DNA from: Actinomycetota bacterium
GTDB lineage: Bacteria; Actinomycetota; Actinomycetes; S36-B12; UBA5976
Direction: 5' to 3'
DNA length: 5,489 bases
Assembly (NCBI GenBank): GCA_009923375.1
Contig: RFTO01000090.1
Location: 1-5,489 of the forward strand
Both the position numbers and the translations under genes were made by a program. This document shows, piece by piece, positions 1 through 4,346 of the stretch; positions within the stretch are counted from its first letter, which is position 1, and every line of letters begins with the position of its first letter. A model generated the notes under the pieces. That model made no database searches. It saw only the letters and a program-made list of their open reading frames with translations, and was not told the origin of the DNA.

Positions 1-592
1 GCCTATGTGACAACTCCGGAACCGCTTGCGCCAGCGTCACGAAGGAAATTGACGGCAGATCTGTGCCTGCCATGGTGTTATCGATGATGTCCTCAAAAAT
101 GCCGGTGGTCTCCAAAGCCACGGATCTGAACGCCCGGAGCTCACTAGGAAGGTCAATATGTGCAAGCCACAGCCGGGATGCGTCCTCATCAGACACCTCG
201 CATCTGCGCCACACCACGCTTGGAACCCACGCAACCGGGTCAACGTTAGGAACGAGGAACTGCCACACCCGGTTCTGGCCTTGGAACCATAGGCACGCGT
301 GAGTTCGAGATGGTTCCGGCCCCAAGGAAAGAACCTGTTGTGGTAGACCAACCAGGTCGCTGGGGGCGAACAGGGAGACGCCGGCAAAGGCACCTGCTCC
401 GATACCAACAATTTCCGCTTCGCCGATCTCGACAATGCCCGATGCACTCGCGAGGTAGTGGGGCCCGTCCAGAGACTGTGGCCCGCGGTAATCGCCCAAG
501 TGTGACTCCGACGCCAGATCCACACCGAGCCGGCAGCACCGCAGGACTGCCGTCAGCCATAACGGTGAGCCCTGTGCTGCAGGTTGCTGCAT
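1..592 (-). CDS. Hypothetical protein, 5' part, truncated by the left edge
   Basis: This minus-strand frame is open from a TGA at 653-655 to the left edge, giving 197 codons from the ATG at 590-592 (starts MQQPAAQGSPLW). It reads like a real protein: mixed hydrophobic and acidic segments, few rare codons, and no internal stop across almost 600 bases. The other two minus frames and the plus frames here give arginine- and cysteine-rich shadow translations. Visible landmarks are a glycine- and acid-rich stretch (SGIVEIGEAEIVGIGAGAF, about residues 52-70), a tryptophan-containing middle (WFQGQNRVWQFLVP) and an acidic helix-like stretch (EVSDEDASRLWLAHIDL). I see no signal peptide, membrane segment or catalytic motif that I recognise. 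No Shine-Dalgarno precedes the ATG; in-frame GTG codons at 620-622 and 521-523 are alternative starts. It is divergent from the ABC gene. Function unknown; the 3' end is missing. Confidence 0.65.
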   Translation of the reverse strand, partial: MQQPAAQGSPLWLTAVLRCCRLGVDLASESHLGDYRGPQSLDGPHYLASASGIVEIGEAEIVGIGAGAFAGVSLFAPSDLVGLPQQVLSLGPEPSRTHACLWFQGQNRVWQFLVPNVDPVAWVPSVVWRRCEVSDEDASRLWLAHIDLPSELRAFRSVALETTGIFEDIIDNTMAGTDLPSISFVTLAQAVPELSHR

Positions 593-694
593 GGGTTGTG
601 GCGCGCTTTGAGATGAGGACACGAAGGAGCACGGTAGTCCAGATGGCGGCGCTCAATGTGGGGAAACTACTGCAGATGTTCCTATTGTTAGCCC
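593..694. other. Intergenic region between divergent genes
   Basis: About 100 bases separate the left-hand minus-strand gene from the plus-strand ABC gene, so promoters for both should lie here if the chosen starts are right. The right half (about 661-690) is richer in A and T than its surroundings. I see one plausible -10 element for the plus strand at 683-688, and no convincing promoter for the minus strand, operator palindrome or small RNA. If the left gene starts further upstream, at the GTG at 620-622, the gap shrinks to about 70 bases. Confidence 0.5.
683..688 (+). promoter_or_regulatory. Candidate -10 element for a leaderless ABC-ATPase transcript
   Basis: TATTGT fits the TANNNT pattern of actinobacterial housekeeping promoters and ends six bases before the GTG at 695. 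Transcription could therefore begin on the start codon itself, which would explain why no Shine-Dalgarno is seen before it. No good -35 hexamer stands at the expected 16-19 base spacing, so this rests on one hexamer and its position. Confidence 0.3.
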
Positions 695-1549
695 GTGCAC
701 ATAGATGAGCCAGCCATGACGCCGATAGCGGATTCACTAGGCGATGTTGGCGTCGAACTTGTCGCCCGCTTGGAATCTGTGACAGTCGTGCGTGGGTCCT
801 TCGAGCCGTTGCGCAATATCTCGCTGACGATCGAGGCCGGCCAGCGATGGGCCGTCGTGGGACCCAACGGGGCTGGGAAATCAACACTCCTGCACCTCTT
901 GGCAGCTATGGCAGCCCCGGCCCGAGGCACGGCCACAATCCTTGGATCGACACTCGGGCGAGTCGATGTGGCGGAGTTGCGTACCCGAATCGGTTTCGCA
1001 GGGGCAAGTCTGATGGATCGAATCCCCGGCACTGAACTTGTCAAGGATGCTGTGCTCACTGGCGCCTGGGCTGTTTACTCCAAGCGTCGCGAGAGTTACG
1101 ACATCGGCGACGAGGTGCGACGCGATTATCTGCTGGGCATCCTCGGGTTAACCACTCTCGCCAATCGAACTTTTGGGACCCTGTCCGAGGGTGAGCGCAA
1201 ACGGGTCACAATCGCGCGTGCCTTGATGCCAGATCCTGAGCTCCTGATCCTTGACGAGCCAGCAGCGGGGTTGGATCTGGCAGCCCGCGAGGAGCTACTC
1301 CGACGCCTACAGTGGTTTGCAGATGACCCGTCAGCCCCGACCCTCGTCATGGCAACTCACCACCTCGAGGAAATCGCCTCAGCCACAACACATGCGCTCG
1401 CACTGCGCGCCGGCTCCGTTGTCGCCGCTGGACCAATCGATGACGTGTTGACCAACAGTGTCCTCACAACCACTTTCGGATTGCCTGTTGCAGTTGAGAA
1501 GCTCGATGTTGCTGGGCGACGCCGCTGGTTCGGACGAGCGGCGCTTTGA
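695..1549 (+). CDS. ABC transporter ATP-binding protein, stand-alone (ModF/YlmA-like)
   Basis: A 284-residue single ABC nucleotide-binding domain that should bind and hydrolyse ATP as a dimer. Motifs in order: Walker A GPNGAGKST (residues 56-64), signature LSEGERKRV (163-171), Walker B with catalytic glutamate LLILDEP (183-189), D-loop region AAGLD (190-194), and the H-loop in ATHHLEE (H222). The stretch after the Walker A region reads IGFAGASLMDRIPGTE, where the usual Q-loop glutamine is absent; ModF/YlmA-type soluble ATPases show similar text, so I take it as a subfamily trait. There are no membrane segments and no permease gene nearby, so the partner is elsewhere or the protein is a cytosolic regulator; the substrate is unknown. 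The GTG at 695 and the ATG at 716 (residue 8) are both possible starts; neither has a clear ribosome site, and conserved domain sequence starts only near residue 22. It leads the plus-strand cluster, 22 bases before the Nudix gene. Family certain, role uncertain. Confidence 0.9.
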   Translation: MHIDEPAMTPIADSLGDVGVELVARLESVTVVRGSFEPLRNISLTIEAGQRWAVVGPNGAGKSTLLHLLAAMAAPARGTATILGSTLGRVDVAELRTRIGFAGASLMDRIPGTELVKDAVLTGAWAVYSKRRESYDIGDEVRRDYLLGILGLTTLANRTFGTLSEGERKRVTIARALMPDPELLILDEPAAGLDLAAREELLRRLQWFADDPSAPTLVMATHHLEEIASATTHALALRAGSVVAAGPIDDVLTNSVLTTTFGLPVAVEKLDVAGRRRWFGRAAL

Positions 1550-1561
1550 TGCGTAGGAATC

Positions 1562-1566
1562 GAGGG
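1562..1566 (+). promoter_or_regulatory. Ribosome binding site of the Nudix gene
   Basis: GAGGG lies five bases before the ATG at 1572. It is the clearest Shine-Dalgarno match in the plus-strand cluster and supports that start. It also fits the idea that internal genes of the operon use a ribosome site while the first gene may be leaderless. Confidence 0.5.
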
Positions 1567-1571
1567 TATCG

Positions 1572-2108
1572 ATGAGTGTGTTCGACACTGATATTGCTTC
1601 AGGCTGGCTCAGTCGAGATGAGTTAGATAATGCCCGCGAACGGCTGCCGATGATCTATGTCGAAGCGATCCCGGTCAGGGTTGACGATCACGGCAACATC
1701 TGTGACCTGGGACTCCTACTTCGACCAAGGCCCGATGGTTCCATCTCCCATTCCCTTGTCTCTGGGCGCGTGTTGTACGGCGAGCGGATCAGGGCGGCTT
1801 TGGTGAGACACATTGAGAAAGACCTTGGACCCGTGGCGCTACCCAGGCTGCCAGTGAACCCCGTTCCTTTCACCATCGCCGAATACTTCCCAGATGAAAG
1901 CGTCTCCGGCTTCGTGGATCCACGTCAGCATGCCGTCTCCCTGGTTTATATCGTCACGGTGACAGGGGAGTGTCAACCAACGCAGTCGGCCCTAGATCTT
2001 CGGTGGATAAGTCCGCACGAGGCACTTTCGGAGGATCTTGCTGCGGATATGAGCGGCGGGCAACATCGTCTGATCATTGCAGCGCTAGCTCACGCCGGGA
2101 CCATCTAA
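1572..2108 (+). CDS. NUDIX hydrolase family protein (DUF4916 type)
   Basis: A 178-residue Nudix-fold protein. Nudix enzymes cleave nucleoside diphosphates linked to another group, but the substrate of this subfamily is not known to me. The Nudix box occupies residues 65-86: G65 and E71 give the GX5E part and R79 the next fixed position, but the following residues read RHIEKDLG instead of REUXEEXG. Histidine and lysine thus replace two of the metal-binding glutamates and Asp84 replaces the third. Other features resemble what I remember of DUF4916: an N-terminal GWLSRDEL, LPMIYVEAIPVRVD (25-38), LVSGRVLYGERIR (62-74), AEYFP (103-107) and DPRQHAVSLVY (116-126). The length matches the family. The ABC-ATPase plus Nudix pairing recalls mycobacterial Rv3041c/Rv3040c (from memory). 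The stop is nine bases before ung, so the two genes are probably co-transcribed. Catalytic activity is doubtful; fold and family are fairly sure. Confidence 0.88.
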   Translation: MSVFDTDIASGWLSRDELDNARERLPMIYVEAIPVRVDDHGNICDLGLLLRPRPDGSISHSLVSGRVLYGERIRAALVRHIEKDLGPVALPRLPVNPVPFTIAEYFPDESVSGFVDPRQHAVSLVYIVTVTGECQPTQSALDLRWISPHEALSEDLAADMSGGQHRLIIAALAHAGTI

Positions 2109-2117
2109 GTCGAGAAA

Positions 2118-2777
2118 ATGGGTCAACTCCCGACATACCCTGAGCCTTCGTGGAGTGAGGCTATGTCACAGCACGAGGTCCTCCTGCAGTCGGTGTGGAG
2201 CAATGTGCTGCAAGCAACGCCGCATCGTGAGCTCATCACACCCGGCGAGCGCTTGGTCTTTTCCGCGATGTCGATGCCGATTAACGAAGTCGCGGTTGTT
2301 TTCATCGGACAGGATCCTTACCCAACCGCCGGTATGGCGACTGGTCGGTCCTTTGAGGTTTCTGCGGCAACACATCAACTGCCGCCTACCTTGAAGAACA
2401 TCGCAGCCGAATACACCGCCGACACTGGCAAATCCTTCACCCACGAGACAATAGGCAGCTGGGCTAGGCAAGGTGTGCTGATGTTGAACGCTCATCTGAC
2501 AACGCAGGTGGGAATCTCTCTTGCACACAAGTCAGTTGGATGGGGTGACTACACGCGATTAATCCTGCGCGAAGTGCGTGAAGCACAACCCCATGTGATT
2601 GGGGTTCTCTGGGGTCGGCAGGCACAAGAATTCCGATCCTGTTTCGGTGTCGGACACACACTGCAGTCACCACACCCTTCGCCACTAGCGGCCCACCGCG
2701 GCTTCTTTGACTCAAGGCCATTCACAGGTGTCAACACCTTGCTACAGCGACGCAATCGCACGTTGATGGTGTGGTGA
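2118..2777 (+). CDS. ung: Uracil-DNA glycosylase, family 1
   Basis: A 219-residue cytosolic enzyme that removes uracil from DNA by cutting the N-glycosidic bond, the first step of base excision repair. Active-site segments are in order: GQDPYP (64-69) with the water-activating Asp66 and the Tyr68 that excludes thymine; SF (78-79), whose Phe79 stacks on uracil; PPTLKNIAAEY (89-99); WARQGVLMLN (115-124), with Asn124 as the uracil-specific residue; the SLAHKSVGW segment (134-142); and HPSPLAAHRGF (186-196), with catalytic His186 and the Leu190 that enters the helix. The proline after GQDPY, where enterobacterial enzymes have histidine, matches what I remember of mycobacterial Ung. The ATG at 2118 is preferred because it keeps the conserved N-terminal PEPSW-type segment and the usual length. 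An ATG at 2163 has a better purine-rich leader (GGAGTGAGG) but would remove 15 residues. It follows the Nudix gene by nine bases. Confidence 0.95.
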   Translation: MGQLPTYPEPSWSEAMSQHEVLLQSVWSNVLQATPHRELITPGERLVFSAMSMPINEVAVVFIGQDPYPTAGMATGRSFEVSAATHQLPPTLKNIAAEYTADTGKSFTHETIGSWARQGVLMLNAHLTTQVGISLAHKSVGWGDYTRLILREVREAQPHVIGVLWGRQAQEFRSCFGVGHTLQSPHPSPLAAHRGFFDSRPFTGVNTLLQRRNRTLMVW

Positions 2778-2802
2778 ATCACCGCGTCACCATAAGGTTT
2801 GG

Positions 2803-2808
2803 CACGAT
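2803..2808 (+). promoter_or_regulatory. Weak candidate -10 element before the phosphatase gene
   Basis: CACGAT keeps the A at position two and T at position six of a TANNNT box and ends six bases before the GTG at 2815, the same geometry as the candidate ahead of the ABC gene. No Shine-Dalgarno of note precedes this GTG, so a leaderless secondary transcript is possible. No -35 element is evident, and the first T of the box is missing. Read-through from ung is equally possible. Confidence 0.18.
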
Positions 2809-2814
2809 AGCCTC

Positions 2815-3396
2815 GTGGAAATCCTTTTCGTGTGCACTGCAAACATCTGCCGGTCACCTTATGCAGCAGCGGCAATCGAGGTGGCAGCCGCCAAAGCCGG
2901 AGTCGACCTGTTGGTGACAAGCGCAGGCGTCCGGGTTGACATGCTAGAGACGACTGGCTACCCCACCTGCGAGGACATGCCTTACGCCGTGGAAAGACCA
3001 AGTGGCTGGAGGGTGCCACGGCCAGCGGAGCATGGTTCCAGCCAAGTCGACCTGGAACTTGTGAGATCCGCCGACATGATTCTCGTGTTCGAGCCAAACC
3101 ACCGCGCGCACATCGTCAACATCCAGCCCCGAGCTCAGTTGCGAACATATTCAGTCATGCAGATCATGCGGTTGGCGGATGCGGTTGCCGCCGAACACTG
3201 GCCTGATGCAGCGCCAGAACCGACCGGCGATGTGCTTCGAGATTTGAATCTTGCTCGCAGTTGGGCGCCTTTCAGCGCGAGTGACACTGTTCCTGACCCT
3301 CACGGACACGGAATCCCTGCACATGTGAAAGCAGCAGATGTGATCGATTCCATGGTGGCGAATCTGATCAGAGCCATCGTGACGCGCCACGCCTAA
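2815..3396 (+). CDS. Low-molecular-weight protein tyrosine phosphatase family protein
   Basis: A 193-residue cytosolic phosphatase of the LMW-PTP/arsenate reductase fold. The start GTG puts the P-loop CTANICRS at residues 7-14, the normal place for the family: Cys7 is the nucleophile, Arg13 binds phosphate, and Cys12 is the second cysteine that in many LMW-PTPs can form a protective disulfide with the first. The probable general acid is Asp161 in VPDPHG (159-164). A conserved-looking core segment, LELVRSADMILVFEPNHR (80-97), follows. The protein is about 30-40 residues longer than a typical 150-160-residue member; the extra length seems to lie between the first beta-strand region and that core (about 40-78, an ETTGYPTCEDMPY-type stretch) and around 122-150. 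Bacterial relatives act on tyrosine kinases of capsule or polysaccharide export, but no such genes are visible here. The gene starts 37 bases after ung and ends the plus-strand cluster. Family sure, substrate unknown. Confidence 0.88.
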   Translation: MEILFVCTANICRSPYAAAAIEVAAAKAGVDLLVTSAGVRVDMLETTGYPTCEDMPYAVERPSGWRVPRPAEHGSSQVDLELVRSADMILVFEPNHRAHIVNIQPRAQLRTYSVMQIMRLADAVAAEHWPDAAPEPTGDVLRDLNLARSWAPFSASDTVPDPHGHGIPAHVKAADVIDSMVANLIRAIVTRHA

Positions 3397-3458
3397 AAGC
3401 TCCTGTGACCCAGGTGAGCCGATGACGTTCAGCTACTTATCGGTCCGTCGTCAGACAC

Positions 3459-3476
3459 CTTTTGCTGTCACAAAAG
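3459..3476. repeat. Small AT-rich hairpin next to the terminator
   Basis: CTTTTG (3459-3464) and CAAAAG (3471-3476) form a perfect 6-bp inverted repeat around a six-base loop, and it directly abuts the larger GC-rich hairpin at 3477. It supplies a short T-run for minus-strand transcripts leaving the large stem. On its own it is weak and could be chance. Confidence 0.4.
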
Positions 3477-3510
3477 CAGTGGGGCCCCGGATTTCTCCGG
3501 GGCCCCACTG
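3477..3510. terminator. Bidirectional rho-independent terminator
   Basis: A perfect 14-bp inverted repeat (CAGTGGGGCCCCGG at 3477-3490, with its complement at 3497-3510) encloses the six-base loop ATTTCT. It lies between two converging genes: the phosphatase ends 80 bases to the left and the protease stop codon is 17 bases to the right. On the plus strand the stem is followed by ATATTTCTTT; on the minus strand it is followed by CTTTTG. Both are modest T-tracts, so it can terminate transcription from both sides. Confidence 0.85.
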
Positions 3511-3527
3511 ATATTTCTTTGGGTAGA

Positions 3528-4346
3528 TTACTTACCGGCGACAGTCAACGACTGCAATCCGGTTCGGTTGTCAACAACCACGACATCCCAACCAAGCGTG
3601 CGTGACTCACCAGCGGTGAGCGCACGGCTGGACAGGCCGTAGGAGTCACTGGCACCAGCGTCGATGGTCGAGCCATCGCCGTTGCTGCGCTGTGGGTTCC
3701 AGGCGTTGATGGTTCCCGTACCCGATGCAGTGTCGTTGTCACCATCCCATGGATAGGTGTCAACCTCGACGACCTTCAGCAGGTTCTTTCCAGCTGTTCC
3801 ATCAAGACCAATGGCTGAACCCTTGATCAGGAACTGGAACGTGCTGGAGTTGAAGGGGCGAGCCCACGTGTAGGCGGCGCTGTTCACAGCCGCACCAGTG
3901 CTCAGTTTGACGAGGTAGGTGCCAACAGTTCCATTGAAGGAACCGCTGCTGATGTATCCCGAGTCGTAGGTGTATGCCACGAAGTCGGGGTTGCCGTCGC
4001 CAGTGGTGTCGAAGTAGAAATCGGCCTCCATGGCAGCTGGGTTGTAGATCTGGTTCCACGTGTTGAACGAGAACACGTAGGAATAGCCGCTACCCGAACC
4101 GAAGATGGCAGCGGTGGGGTAGGTCTGGACACCGACAGACTTGATGTCGACACCGGTGGCCGTGTCCTTGGCGTCAGCCAGGGCCCAGTCGTAGACGTCC
4201 GCGTAACCGCTGCGAATGCCGGTGTTCGTGGCCGTCAAGGTGTTGCCCGAGGCGCGGACGTTGATCGCCGAGCGACCAAACGGTGCAGCGCTGAAAGGCA
4301 GCGTGGATGTGAACGCAGATCCATTACCGGTGTGCGTTGCCGACAC
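3528..4346 (-). CDS. Subtilisin-like serine protease, C-terminal part (downstream of a frame break)
   Basis: This 272-codon frame carries the C-terminal region of the protease whose catalytic part lies at 4324-5489 in another frame. The GTG at 4346 is simply the first possible start after a TGA at 4353-4355; I do not regard it as a real start, as no ribosome site or signal peptide goes with it. Visible segments resemble the C-terminal region of actinobacterial S8 proteases as I remember it: SGYADVYDWALAD (46-58), DIKSVGVQTYP (67-77), SYVFSFNTW (89-97), then FYFDTTGDGNPDFVAY (110-125), where D113-x-T-G-D-G-N-P-D121 looks like a calcium-binding loop, and TINAWNPQR (212-220) with a final WDVVVVDNRTG (253-263). 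It is rich in Ser, Thr, Gly and Asn with very few Lys and no Cys, typical of an exported protein. It ends at a TAA 17 bases from the terminator, with no LPXTG anchor or membrane tail, so the product is probably secreted. Confidence 0.8.
   Translation of the reverse strand: MSATHTGNGSAFTSTLPFSAAPFGRSAINVRASGNTLTATNTGIRSGYADVYDWALADAKDTATGVDIKSVGVQTYPTAAIFGSGSGYSYVFSFNTWNQIYNPAAMEADFYFDTTGDGNPDFVAYTYDSGYISSGSFNGTVGTYLVKLSTGAAVNSAAYTWARPFNSSTFQFLIKGSAIGLDGTAGKNLLKVVEVDTYPWDGDNDTASGTGTINAWNPQRSNGDGSTIDAGASDSYGLSSRALTAGESRTLGWDVVVVDNRTGLQSLTVAGK

Noticed and set aside
37..525. Minus-strand open frame of 162 codons
   Set aside because: Arg-, Trp- and Ser-rich shadow of the better-supported minus-strand frame over the same bases; its stop at 37 lies inside that gene.
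310..708. Plus-strand open frame of 132 codons before the ABC gene
   Set aside because: Antisense to the left-hand gene, very Arg-rich, no ribosome site or motif; it ends inside the ABC gene start.
246..887. Long minus-strand open frame of 213 codons overlapping the start of the ABC gene
   Set aside because: Its translation is rich in Arg, Cys, Ser and Pro without motifs, and it runs antisense into the well-supported ABC ATPase. The neighbouring frame at 1-592 reads as the real protein.
2163..2777. Alternative ung start at ATG 2163 with a good purine-rich leader
   Set aside because: It would remove the conserved-looking PEPSW segment and shorten the protein below the family's usual N-terminal length; kept only as an alternative.
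2549..3097. Minus-strand open frame of 182 codons
   Set aside because: Antisense to both ung and the phosphatase gene, whose catalytic motifs are unmistakable; the translation is Arg/Cys-rich.
3397..3458. Possible small RNA or operator between the convergent genes
   Set aside because: Only short, imperfect inverted repeats (such as TGACG...CGTCA) occur and there is no promoter-like element; nothing beyond the terminator can be supported.
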